Shown piece after piece: positions 1 through 6,394 of a stretch of 9,599 nucleotides of DNA. The notes beneath the pieces were generated by a model, which saw only the letters and a list, made by a program, of their open reading frames with translations, was not told the origin of the DNA and did no database searches. The stretch spans positions 1 through 9,599 of the forward strand of contig JAEZKX010000199.1 of the NCBI GenBank assembly GCA_023436025.1, in the 5' to 3' direction. Position 1 is the stretch's first letter, and each line of letters begins with the position of its first letter. The stretch comes from Pseudomonadota bacterium (GTDB taxonomy: Bacteria; Pseudomonadota; Gammaproteobacteria; Burkholderiales; Burkholderiaceae_C). The translations under genes were made by a program, and so were the position numbers.

Positions 1-288
1 GGCCAGGCCCAGCTGCGCGGCCGCCGCCATCTGCGCCGGGCTGCCGCCGCGCACGGCCAGGGGCCGCACCTTGTAGGGACGCAGCGCCGCCAGCAGGCCG
101 GCTACGTCCACCGCCTGGTCCTGCACCGCCGCCAGGTCCACCACCAGCGGGTCGTTGTCGAAGAACTCCGGCAGCTCGCCAAAGCGCGCATCGAGTTCCT
201 GCGCCAGCAAGGCGAGGTCGGGGGACTTCAGCAGCAGGGCCACCAGGGGCAGCGTCGCGCTCTTGATCTCGAAGGTTGTACTACGCAA
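1..288 (-). CDS. minC: Septum site-determining protein MinC, N-terminal part (cut by window edge)
   Basis: MinC inhibits FtsZ polymerisation; with MinD and MinE it keeps the division septum at mid-cell. The 96 codons visible form the MinC N-terminal domain: TFEIKSATLPLVALLL at residues 5-20, EFFDNDPLVVDLAA around 46-59, and RPLAVRGGSPAQMAAA near the window edge, all typical of beta/gammaproteobacterial MinC. The C-terminal beta-helix domain that binds MinD is outside the window, to the left, where minD and minE would be expected. The start is unusual: an in-frame TAA lies a few codons upstream and no ATG or GTG occurs before the conserved TFEIK segment, so a TTG at 288-286 is the only ordinary candidate. 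No clear Shine-Dalgarno precedes it; a TAAACT (303-298) could be a -10 hexamer very close to the start. Family identity is firm; the exact start is less so. Confidence 0.88.
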   Translation of the reverse strand, partial: MRSTTFEIKSATLPLVALLLKSPDLALLAQELDARFGELPEFFDNDPLVVDLAAVQDQAVDVAGLLAALRPYKVRPLAVRGGSPAQMAAAAQLGLA

Positions 289-461
289 AGCGGGCGGAGT
301 TTACCGCCTGGCGCGACGGGAAAAGGTTACCGATGTGGTGTCCGCCGGCGCCGCCTGCGCCCACTGCGACGACCGCCTGCTTCCTACGCGCGGCATCGAT
401 CCTGGCGCGCTTGCACCAGCGGGCACCGGCCGCACACTGGGCTGCAATACAGGAGCCGCCC
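289..461. other. Divergent intergenic region between minC and a small secreted protein
   Basis: This 173-base gap must carry the promoters of minC (leftward) and of the small secreted gene (rightward). The only hexamer of note is TAAACT on the minus strand (303-298), a possible minC -10 with no convincing -35. An AGGAG at 451-455 is the ribosome binding site of the rightward gene. No RNA gene or repeat array is visible. Confidence 0.4.
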
Positions 462-869
462 ATGCACCACTCCCGCACCTACTGGATTGCCGTGGCCTGC
501 GCCGCGTCGCTGGCCCTGGTCGCGCTGGAAGCGGCGGGCCAGCAGAGCAACAGCCGCCTGAGCACCAACGCCGAAGCCGTTTTCCAGGGCCGCCCCGCCA
601 TGGCGGGTGCGCAGGCCGGGTTGGGGGCCCTGGCCGGCCTGCCGCAAGGCGGCATCGGCCTGCAGGGTTCGGAAGGCGCCGGCCTCAACCTGCGCCGCCC
701 GCACGTGGTCGAGCAGCAGACGCCGCCGCTGCCGCCGGTGGCCTGCGCCGACGTGCCGCGCGTCTCAGCGGCTGAGCAGCCGCTGTGCCTGCCGCAAGTC
801 CGCGACGAACGCTTCGATCGCCGCCTGGCGCTGCTGGGCATCGACGCGCAGCAGCGCGGACGGATGTAG
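462..869 (+). CDS. Small secreted or periplasmic protein, unknown function
   Basis: I do not recognise a family. The ATG at 462 has an AGGAG seven bases upstream. The 135-residue product opens with a basic/histidine start and a hydrophobic stretch (about residues 8-25, IAVACAASLALVALEAA) that reads as a signal peptide or membrane anchor, followed by QQSNSRLSTNAEAVFQG and a Gly/Ala/Leu-rich middle (residues 46-76). Two cysteines (95 and 109) could pair in the periplasm. An upstream in-frame ATG at 276 exists but lacks a ribosome site and gives no sensible leader. The last 34 residues (about 102-135) lie antisense to the 3' end of udgX, which encodes conserved sequence there, so this tail is probably not under independent selection. 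The coding status rests on the ribosome site plus leader only. Confidence 0.55.
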   Translation: MHHSRTYWIAVACAASLALVALEAAGQQSNSRLSTNAEAVFQGRPAMAGAQAGLGALAGLPQGGIGLQGSEGAGLNLRRPHVVEQQTPPLPPVACADVPRVSAAEQPLCLPQVRDERFDRRLALLGIDAQQRGRM

Positions 870-1382
870 CGTCACCAGCACCTGCCTGCCGTCCTCGCGC
901 GGCAGCCACTGTCCGCGGTTGGCGAGGATGGGTGTGGCCCGTCCGAGGAGGGCGCGCGCCGCGCTCGCGCCCAGCGCCACGAAGGCGCGCGGCCGCACCA
1001 GCGCGATCTCGTCTTCCAGCCAATGGTTGCAGGCCGCGATCTCGCGCAGCGCGGGGCTCTTGTGGATGCGGCGCTTGCCGCGCAGCTCGAACTTGAAATG
1101 CTTGACCGCATTGCTCACGAAGGTGCGGTCGCGCGGAATGCCGGCCGCTTCGAGCGCCTGGGCCAGCAGTCTCCCCGCCGGGCCCACGAAGGGATGGCCC
1201 TGCCGGTCCTCCTGGTCGCCGGGCTGTTCGCCCACCAGCATCAGCGGCGCGCGCAGCCGGCCTTCGCCGACCACGGACTGGGTGGCGAATTCGCCGATGG
1301 GGCATTCGCGGCACGCCATGGTGGCGTCCTTGAGTGCCTGCAGCGACTGCGGCCGGCGCGCCGGCGCTGGCCTCTCAGGCAT
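765..1382 (-). CDS. udgX: UdgX-type uracil-DNA glycosylase (covalent uracil-DNA crosslinker)
   Basis: UdgX belongs to the uracil-DNA glycosylase superfamily, related to the iron-sulfur family 4 enzymes. It excises uracil and stays covalently bound to the abasic site through a histidine in its KRRIH loop. In this 205-residue protein the active-site motif GEQPGDQED lies at 51-59, HPFVGPAGRLL at 63-73, the KRRIH loop at 103-107 (H107 is the expected crosslinking residue) and the late HPS motif at 173-175. Candidate Fe-S ligands are C24, C27 and C118; H95 in NAVKHFKF sits where family 4 enzymes have a cysteine, so it may be the fourth (inference). The ATG at 1382 overlaps the stop of the upstream DUF4130 gene by 8 bases (ATGCCTGA), implying translational coupling. 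The reading frame stays open further upstream, but that stretch is antisense-like filler and lacks family similarity. Confidence 0.92.
   Translation of the reverse strand: MPERPAPARRPQSLQALKDATMACRECPIGEFATQSVVGEGRLRAPLMLVGEQPGDQEDRQGHPFVGPAGRLLAQALEAAGIPRDRTFVSNAVKHFKFELRGKRRIHKSPALREIAACNHWLEDEIALVRPRAFVALGASAARALLGRATPILANRGQWLPREDGRQVLVTLHPSALLRVDAQQRQAAIEAFVADLRQAQRLLSR
766..785. repeat. Perfect 9-bp inverted repeat over the udgX stop codon
   Basis: CAGCGGCTG (766-774) and CAGCCGCTG (777-785) are exact reverse complements around a 2-base centre. The repeat overlaps the last udgX codons and stop, and also lies inside the opposing small gene. No T-tract follows on either strand, so a classic intrinsic terminator is not supported; the 2-base loop also argues for a cruciform or chance palindrome. 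Confidence 0.4.
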
Positions 1383-2052
1383 GCGCAACGGGCAGGGCGT
1401 GGGCGAACACCCGCTCGCACAGCGCGCACCAGTCGGCTTCGCTGGCACCGGGACCCGGCCACTGCGCGGACGGCACGCCGGCGCCGAACGCGAGCTGGCC
1501 GTCGCCGCCGCGCACGCTGCGCTCGGGCGTGAACAGGGCCCAGCGTTCCGAGCCGAGCCGCCGGCCCAGCCAGGGCCCCACCGCCTCGACAATGTGGTGC
1601 GCCGGTTCGTGGCAGCCGACTTGCAGTGGAGCGCCGCGCGCATCGCGCAGGGTGTGCAGCCTCAGGTTGGCCTTCATCTTGTGGATGTCGCGCCGCACCG
1701 CGTGGGCCATGTGCTGCGCCTGCTGCATGTCGGCGTCGGCGGGATCGTTGCGCAGCCCAGGCTCGTGCACCAGGCGCCACAGCAGGCGGTAGAGCAGGGC
1801 GAAGCGCCCCGGCTCGCGATGCAGCACCACCAGCTCGCACAAGCGGGTGAAGGAAGCGGGCACGATGGCGGTGGCCGCGCGCGCCACGTTGCGCGGCCGG
1901 CTGGCCAGCGGAGACTGCGGCTCGCGGACCCGTGCGTCGTCCAGGTCCAGCTGCCAGCGCACCTCTTCCGGCGCCACCTGGCGTGCCAGCAGCTGGCGCG
2001 CTTCCGCGCGGAAGCCGGCCAGGTCGGTCTGCCCGCTCAAGGTCACGTCCAT
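1375..2052 (-). CDS. DUF4130 (TIGR03915-type) putative DNA metabolism protein, C-terminus apparently shortened
   Basis: Members of this family are found beside, or fused to the N-terminus of, UdgX-type glycosylases and beside a radical-SAM protein; their biochemical role is unknown. Visible family features of this 225-residue protein are VPASFTRLCELVVLHREPGR (64-83), the YRLLWRL helix (88-94), the HMAHAVRRDIHKMKANLRLH segment (114-133), EPAHHIVEAVGPWLGRR (149-165) and RWALFTPE (170-177). From memory, family members continue past the final tryptophan helix with a conserved NPAR/MPKKYW/LPEA-like region of roughly 30 residues. Here the frame ends about ten residues after that helix (WCALCERVFAHALPVAHA), and udgX begins inside the last codons. 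The ATG at 2052 has only a weak ribosome site. It lies 57 bases after ybhN on the same strand, so it is probably in the same operon. Confidence 0.8.
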   Translation of the reverse strand: MDVTLSGQTDLAGFRAEARQLLARQVAPEEVRWQLDLDDARVREPQSPLASRPRNVARAATAIVPASFTRLCELVVLHREPGRFALLYRLLWRLVHEPGLRNDPADADMQQAQHMAHAVRRDIHKMKANLRLHTLRDARGAPLQVGCHEPAHHIVEAVGPWLGRRLGSERWALFTPERSVRGGDGQLAFGAGVPSAQWPGPGASEADWCALCERVFAHALPVAHA

Positions 2053-2109
2053 ACCGCGCCGATTGTGGGTGCAAGCGCCGCGGCGGGTGCGCCGGGGTAA
2101 GCATTGGCT

Positions 2110-3057
2110 TCAGGTGGCGTGTGCATGCTTGCGGGCCTCGAGCTCCAGCTGCAGGTACATGAGGGCGGCCACCAGCAGCGGCGCGATGTAGTACAGCGCA
2201 CGGTAGCCGATCATGGCGCCCAGCAGCTGCGCTTCGGGCAGCTTGTGCGACAGCAGGGTGACGAACACCGCTTCGAGCACGCCCAGGCCGGCCGGCACGT
2301 GGGTCACCACGCCGGCGACCGCGGCCACCAGCAGCACGCTCAACACCGACGCGAAGTCGATGCGGCCCTGCAGCAGCACCCAGACGGCGGTCGCCATGAT
2401 CGTCCAGTTGGCGGTGGACATCACCAGCTGCAGCAGCGCGGTGCGCGCCGGCGGCAGGAACAGGGCGTGGCCGCGGATGGTCCAGTTGCGCTTCCTGGAC
2501 CAGCCGCACAGCAGCAGGTAGGCCAGGGACACCGCCAGCAGCGCGATGCCCAGCAGGCGCAGGCCTTCGCTGTCCATCTTCCAGTCTGGCGGCAGCTCCA
2601 GCGGTGCCACGGTGAAGACGATGCCGGCCAGCAGCAGGTAGCCCAGCCAGTTGGTCACCATGCTGAGGGTCAGCACCTTGGTGGTGGTGGCGGCGTCCAG
2701 GCCGAAGCGCGAGTAGAGCCGGTAGCGGAAGGCGACGCCGCCCACCAGCGAGCCGAAGTTGAGGTTGAAGGCGTAGCTGGTGGCATTGATCTGCATCACC
2801 TTGGGCACGGGAATGCGGTGGCCGGTATACCAGCGCCCGAGCAGGTCGAAGGTGCTCATGAGCAGGTGGCTGGCGAAGCACAGCACCGCGGCCTGCAGCA
2901 GCGCGTCGCGCGGCAGGTCGCGCACGCTGTCGCGCACCTCCTGCCAGTCGACGGCACGCGCGTACTTGACCAGCAGCCCGAGCACCAGGGCCATGAAGGC
3001 GATGCCGAGCAGCCGCTTGGCCAGCGGCCACCAGCGGCGCTCGGTCAGGCGTGTCAC
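2110..3057 (-). CDS. ybhN: YbhN-like inner-membrane protein (UPF0104 / lysylphosphatidylglycerol synthase TM family)
   Basis: This 315-residue polytopic membrane protein matches the membrane part of lysylphosphatidylglycerol synthases (MprF flippase-like fold) and the YbhN/UPF0104 group. E. coli YbhN has a similar length. Hydrophobic segments lie near residues 15-33, 51-73, 127-150, 167-186, 207-229, 236-254 and 285-303. The HVPAGLGVLEAVF motif (253-265) is the recognisable family signature, and NFGSLVGGVAFRYRLYSRFG (100-119) is the other conserved stretch. The start is a GTG at 3057 that overlaps the stop of clsB as GTGA, so the two are translationally coupled; the reading frame is open further upstream, but that region is the clsB coding sequence. 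Its role is not proven. With ClsB beside it, a task in phospholipid handling or translocation is likely (inference). Confidence 0.88.
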   Translation of the reverse strand: MTRLTERRWWPLAKRLLGIAFMALVLGLLVKYARAVDWQEVRDSVRDLPRDALLQAAVLCFASHLLMSTFDLLGRWYTGHRIPVPKVMQINATSYAFNLNFGSLVGGVAFRYRLYSRFGLDAATTTKVLTLSMVTNWLGYLLLAGIVFTVAPLELPPDWKMDSEGLRLLGIALLAVSLAYLLLCGWSRKRNWTIRGHALFLPPARTALLQLVMSTANWTIMATAVWVLLQGRIDFASVLSVLLVAAVAGVVTHVPAGLGVLEAVFVTLLSHKLPEAQLLGAMIGYRALYYIAPLLVAALMYLQLELEARKHAHAT

Positions 3058-4277
3058 GGCTTGTCCAGCGCCGGGGTGGATACCGCGGGGATCAGCTTCG
3101 GCACGTGGCGCGGCAGCCAGGAGGCCCAGCGCGGATAGCGGCGCGTGAAGTGGAAGGCCAGGAAGCTGCGCACCCAGGCGATGCCCTTGAGCTCGCCCAG
3201 CGTGTCGGCGCGGATCTCGTTGCAGCTCTCGCACATCAGCTTGTCCAGGCGCGTCGACAGGGCGTGGTTGAAGTCGGCGTCACGGATGATCACGTTGGCC
3301 TCGAGGTTGAGCGCCAGGCTCAGGGGGTCCAGGTTGCTGGAGCCCACGGTGGCCCATTCGTCGTCCATCAGCGCCACCTTGCCGTGCAGCGGCCGGTCGC
3401 AGTACTCGTAGATGCGCACGCCCGCGCGCAGCAGGTGGTGGTACAGCATCTCGGCGGCGGTCTTGACGAAAGGCATGTCGGGCTCGCCCTGCAGGATCAG
3501 CCGCACGTCGACGCCGCGCCGCGCCGCGCGGCGCAGTTCTCGGATGAAGCGGTAGCCGGGGAAGAAGTAGGCGTTGGCGATGACGATGCGCTTCCTGGCC
3601 GCGCGGATGGCGATGCGGTAGTGGCGCTCGATGTCGTCCATGTGGTTGCGGTTGTCGCGGACCACGAACATGGCCTCGGCCGTGCCCTCGTGCTGGCGCG
3701 TCTCGGGCGAGGCACGGAACTGGCGGCGCTTGCGCCACCATTGGCGCTTGGCGCGCTGGTGGCGCTGGCCCTGCGCCAGCGCGGCATGGGTGAAGCGGTG
3801 GATCTCGGCCACCAGCGGGCCGCGGATCTCCACCGAGTAGTCCTGCTTGGCCTCGGGCCCGAAGTCGCCCAGGTGGTCGGCCGAGTAGTTGATGCCGCCG
3901 ACGAAGGCCACCTCGCCGTCGATCACCGCGATCTTGCGGTGCATGCGGCGCAGCAGGTGCGGGCGCCAGCCGAAGGGGCGGGGTCCGGGGTCGAAGGCAT
4001 GCACCCGCACGCCGGCTTCCTGCAGCGCGCCGAGGAAGCGCTCGGAGAAGGCGGGGGAGCCCCAGTCGTCGACGGTGATGTCGACCTGGGCGCCGCGGCG
4101 CGCAGCTGCGATCAGCGCCTCCTGCAGCTGCAGGCCGACCTTGTCCTCGAACAGGATGAAGGTCTCGACGATGACCTCGCGGCGGGCGTTGGCGATGCAG
4201 GCGAACACGCGCGGGAAGAACTCCTCGCCGTTCTCCAGCAGGGTGATGGCGTTTCCGGGGATCCAGCGGCGTTCCAT
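3054..4277 (-). CDS. clsB: Cardiolipin synthase B (phospholipase D superfamily)
   Basis: ClsB makes cardiolipin at the inner membrane; the E. coli enzyme can also use phosphatidylethanolamine to form phosphatidylglycerol. The 407-residue protein (E. coli ClsB is about the same length) has both HKD catalytic motifs: H113, K115 and D120 in MHRKIAVIDG, followed by GGIN at 127-130; and H298, K300 and D305 in LHGKVALMDD, followed by GSSNLDPLS at 312-320. VETFILFEDKVG (37-48) is also typical of the family. There is no N-terminal transmembrane pair, which distinguishes it from ClsA. The ATG at 4277 is preceded by TGAGG, which overlaps the ybhP stop; the gap to ybhP is 8 bases. The 3' end overlaps ybhN by 4 bases. 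Confidence 0.93.
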   Translation of the reverse strand: MERRWIPGNAITLLENGEEFFPRVFACIANARREVIVETFILFEDKVGLQLQEALIAAARRGAQVDITVDDWGSPAFSERFLGALQEAGVRVHAFDPGPRPFGWRPHLLRRMHRKIAVIDGEVAFVGGINYSADHLGDFGPEAKQDYSVEIRGPLVAEIHRFTHAALAQGQRHQRAKRQWWRKRRQFRASPETRQHEGTAEAMFVVRDNRNHMDDIERHYRIAIRAARKRIVIANAYFFPGYRFIRELRRAARRGVDVRLILQGEPDMPFVKTAAEMLYHHLLRAGVRIYEYCDRPLHGKVALMDDEWATVGSSNLDPLSLALNLEANVIIRDADFNHALSTRLDKLMCESCNEIRADTLGELKGIAWVRSFLAFHFTRRYPRWASWLPRHVPKLIPAVSTPALDKP

Positions 4278-4285
4278 GGCGGGCC

Positions 4286-5059
4286 TCAGAGGTGGATTTC
4301 GGCGGCGAGCGGGGCGTGGTCGGACAGATGCGACCATGGCCGGCGGGGCAGCACGACGGGCAGGTGAACGGAGCAGTTGCGCACGTAGATGCGGTCCAGC
4401 GCCAGCACGGGGAAGATGGATGGGAAGGTGCGCGCCGGCTCGCCATAGGCCGTGACGAAGACCTCGCGCAGGCCGGCCTCGTTCCACAGCTTGTCGTTGG
4501 CCTTGCGGCGCCAGTCGTTGAAGTCGCCGGCGACGATCAGCGGCGCATCGGCCGGCACTTCGGAATGGCTGATCTTGCACAGCAGGTCCAGCTGGTGCTG
4601 GCGGTGCGACTCCGCCAGGCCCAGGTGGGCGCAGATCACGTGCACCTCCTTGGGATAGCCGGGCACGCGCAGCACGCAGTGCAGCAGGCCGCGCTTCTCG
4701 GGGCCGGCGACCGAAACGTCGTGGTTCTGGTACTCGACGATGGGGAACTTGGACATTACGGCGTTGCCGTGGTGGCCCTTGGGATACACCATGTTGCGAC
4801 CGTAGGCGTACTGCGGCCAGATGCTGTCGGCGAGGAACTCGTAGTGGGGCGCTTCCGGCCAGTCGGCGACCTTGCGGCCGTGCCCCGCGTGGGTGCCCAG
4901 CACCTCCTGCATGAACACCACGTCGGCGCCCACCTTGCGCACGGCATCACGCAGCTCGGGAAGGATGAACTTGCGGTTGAAGGAGGTGAAGCCCTTGTGG
5001 ATGTTGACGGTCATGACCGTCAGCTGCGGGGCAGGCTGCATGGGCTCGCTCATGTCCAT
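4286..5059 (-). CDS. ybhP: YbhP-like endonuclease/exonuclease/phosphatase family protein
   Basis: This protein has the DNase I/EEP fold (exonuclease III, inositol phosphatases, sphingomyelinases). All the expected metal and catalytic motifs are visible: VNIHKGF (18-24), QE at 51-52, the HHGNAVMS segment (96-103), CAHLGLA (143-149), GDFNDWR (178-184), ALDRIYV (220-226) and the final SDHAPLAAEI (246-255). Its length of 257 residues is close to E. coli YbhP. The true substrate is unknown; its fixed position before cardiolipin synthase B suggests a membrane-lipid or phosphodiester task rather than DNA cleavage (inference). Two starts are possible, ATG at 5059 and ATG at 5053; a GAGA lies about 14 bases before the first, which I prefer. 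It appears to be the first gene of the leftward operon. Confidence 0.88.
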   Translation of the reverse strand: MDMSEPMQPAPQLTVMTVNIHKGFTSFNRKFILPELRDAVRKVGADVVFMQEVLGTHAGHGRKVADWPEAPHYEFLADSIWPQYAYGRNMVYPKGHHGNAVMSKFPIVEYQNHDVSVAGPEKRGLLHCVLRVPGYPKEVHVICAHLGLAESHRQHQLDLLCKISHSEVPADAPLIVAGDFNDWRRKANDKLWNEAGLREVFVTAYGEPARTFPSIFPVLALDRIYVRNCSVHLPVVLPRRPWSHLSDHAPLAAEIHL

Positions 5060-5231
5060 GGCGCGTCGGATTCTCGTTCTGGTGGGAGGCGTTTTTTGTA
5101 ACGGCCCAGCTGTAGCGGCGGCGTAGGACGGCAAGCCAACATCCATGCGCCGCCGGCGGCGCCCTCCGTAGCCCCCAGGCGCAGCCGTTTTCGAAGAAAC
5201 TGTCGGGCCACACAGGAACCGCCGCCATCCC
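5060..5231. other. Divergent intergenic region between ybhP and pagL
   Basis: This 172-base gap must hold the promoter of the leftward ybhP operon and that of pagL. I could not find convincing -35/-10 pairs on either strand. It contains a 16-base perfect palindrome of only G and C (5147-5162) and a minus-strand TACAAAAAA stretch near 5090-5100. An AGGAA at 5215-5219 is the likely pagL ribosome site, 13 bases from its ATG. Confidence 0.4.
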
Positions 5232-5786
5232 ATGCTCCCCACCCGTCCGATCCTTGCCCGCCTCGCCCTGGCCGCCGCCCTGGGCTTCAGCTGCGTCGTC
5301 CACGCCGACTGGCGCCCCACCGGCGTGATGGTGCAAGGCGGCGCCGCACCCCACGGCACCGTCGCCGCTTCCGTGGGCGCGGTGTGGCAGTCGGACTGGC
5401 GCTGGAAGCGCAGCGCCCTCTTCAGCTACCAGACGGAGTTCTTCCTGTCGCAGTGGCGCGCCGATCGCTTCGGCGGCGGCGGTCACTACGGGCTGCAGCA
5501 GGCCGTGCTGCTGCCGGTGCTGCGGGCCCAGCCGGATGCCGGCCGTTCGCCCTGGTTCTTCGAACTGGGCATCGGTGCCAGCTACCTCAGCAAGGACTAC
5601 CACACGCCCGACAAGGAGTTCGGCTCGCGCTGGAACTTCTACGACATGCTGGGCGTGGGCTACCAGTTCGGCGCCGGCCGCACGCAGGAGCTGGGGCTGC
5701 GCTACACCCACATCTCCAACCTCAGCATCCGCAAGCCCAACCCCGGCGAGGACTTCCTGATGCTGCGCTACGCCCGTCGCTTCTGA
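5232..5786 (+). CDS. pagL: Lipid A 3-O-deacylase, PagL family (acyloxyacyl hydrolase)
   Basis: PagL is an outer-membrane beta-barrel esterase that removes the 3-O-linked acyl chain of lipid A, altering envelope properties and immune recognition. The 184-residue product starts with a signal peptide (1-25, ending CVVHA before D26). Alternating aromatic strands follow, and it ends in phenylalanine, as outer-membrane barrels do. The catalytic region is LRYTHISN (156-163): H160 and S162 match the His and Ser of the family triad and N163 the conserved Asn. It is followed by IRKPNPGEDF (166-175). By ungapped alignment with the Pseudomonas enzyme (H126, S128, E140, from memory) the acidic member falls on D174, with E173 next to it. 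The gene is monocistronic by position; nothing shows its regulation. Confidence 0.9.
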   Translation: MLPTRPILARLALAAALGFSCVVHADWRPTGVMVQGGAAPHGTVAASVGAVWQSDWRWKRSALFSYQTEFFLSQWRADRFGGGGHYGLQQAVLLPVLRAQPDAGRSPWFFELGIGASYLSKDYHTPDKEFGSRWNFYDMLGVGYQFGAGRTQELGLRYTHISNLSIRKPNPGEDFLMLRYARRF

Positions 5787-5807
5787 GCAGGCGCCTGTCG
5801 CCGGCTT

Positions 5808-5835
5808 CCGACAGCCGGGTCGGCGCTCCTACGCC
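5808..5835 (+). repeat. REP-like hairpin element, copy A
   Basis: A short stem CCGAC (5808-5812) and GTCGG (5819-5823) encloses the loop AGCCGG and is followed by CGCTCCTACGCC. A second element at 7014-7043 has the same plan with a compensated base pair. It lies just after pagL in a non-coding gap. Confidence 0.4.
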
Positions 5836-5943
5836 AGCTGTACCGGCCGTCCGATATGGCCGGGGTGACCCGCCACCTAAGTTGGAACCACGCACCCGGT
5901 GCAGTCCGCCGGGTTCCCACCAACTCAACTGACGGAAACCAAC

Positions 5944-6333
5944 ATGCAGAAGACTCCCATGACGCGCGCCCTGTTCGTGGCCGGTGCCCTTGCCCTGGCG
6001 GGCGCGGCCCAGGCCCAGACCTTCGACACCCCCACACAGGCCGGCGAAGCCAGCACCATGACCCAGGGCGCGCCCAACCTGGAGACCACCAATTCCCCCT
6101 ACGGTGACGGCCGCCACACGGTGATCCTCGGCGCCGGCCCGACGGTGGTGAGCGGGACCACCATCGACGCGCTGCCGGCGCCGGTGTATTCCTCGCCGGA
6201 CACCGTGGTGAGCTACGGCGCCGGCTGGCCGCCGGTGCAGGGTGGCGCCACCGAGACCAGCAACGTGCCGGAACGCGCGGGCGAGGCCAGCACCATGTCC
6301 AACGGCGTGCCCAACGTGGCGACCAGCAACTGA
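5944..6333 (+). CDS. Small secreted protein with two 18-residue terminal repeats, unknown function
   Basis: No family is recognised. The ATG at 5944 follows a GGAAA ribosome site. The 129-residue product has a clear signal peptide (1-24, ending GAAQA before Q25). The mature protein begins and ends with the same motif: AGEASTMTQGAPNLETTN at 33-50 and AGEASTMSNGVPNVATSN at 112-129, the second forming the exact C-terminus. Between them is a Gly/Pro/Val-rich segment with two more look-alike phrases (TVILGAGPTVVSG at 59-71 and TVVSYGAGWPPVQG at 87-100). The mature part has no cysteine and is low in charge, consistent with an extended or surface/periplasmic protein. A strong terminator 17 bases after the stop closes the transcript, which supports a genuine gene. 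Confidence 0.75.
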   Translation: MQKTPMTRALFVAGALALAGAAQAQTFDTPTQAGEASTMTQGAPNLETTNSPYGDGRHTVILGAGPTVVSGTTIDALPAPVYSSPDTVVSYGAGWPPVQGGATETSNVPERAGEASTMSNGVPNVATSN

Positions 6334-6350
6334 GCCTTGCATCGCCCATG

Positions 6351-6377
6351 AAAAAGCCCGGCAGTGCCGGGCTTTTT
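6351..6377. terminator. Strong bidirectional intrinsic terminator
   Basis: A perfect 12-bp stem, AAAAAGCCCGGC (6351-6362) and GCCGGGCTTTTT (6366-6377), encloses a 3-base loop. The A-tract on one side and T-tract on the other let it terminate transcripts from both directions. It sits between the convergent ends of the repeat protein (stop at 6333) and the Spy-like gene (stop at 6395), where such a shared terminator is expected. Confidence 0.93.
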
Positions 6378-6394
6378 CGTGGCTGCGCGCGGCT

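Noticed and set aside
607..2100. Long plus-strand open frame of 497 codons
   Set aside because: It is antisense to udgX and DUF4130, is arginine/alanine/histidine-rich low-complexity translation, and has no family motifs; a GC-rich shadow frame.
1241..3031. Long minus-strand open frame of 596 codons
   Set aside because: Out of frame with ybhN and DUF4130, which carry clear motifs; its translation is Arg/Ala/Gly-rich without recognisable domains.
3051..4367. Plus-strand open frame of 438 codons opposite clsB
   Set aside because: The minus strand holds both HKD motifs of cardiolipin synthase; the plus-strand product is an antisense shadow rich in Val, Gln and His.
5147..5162. 16-base perfect palindrome of only G and C between ybhP and pagL
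   Set aside because: In DNA of this composition such a run is weak evidence; there is no T-tract and no known operator resemblance.
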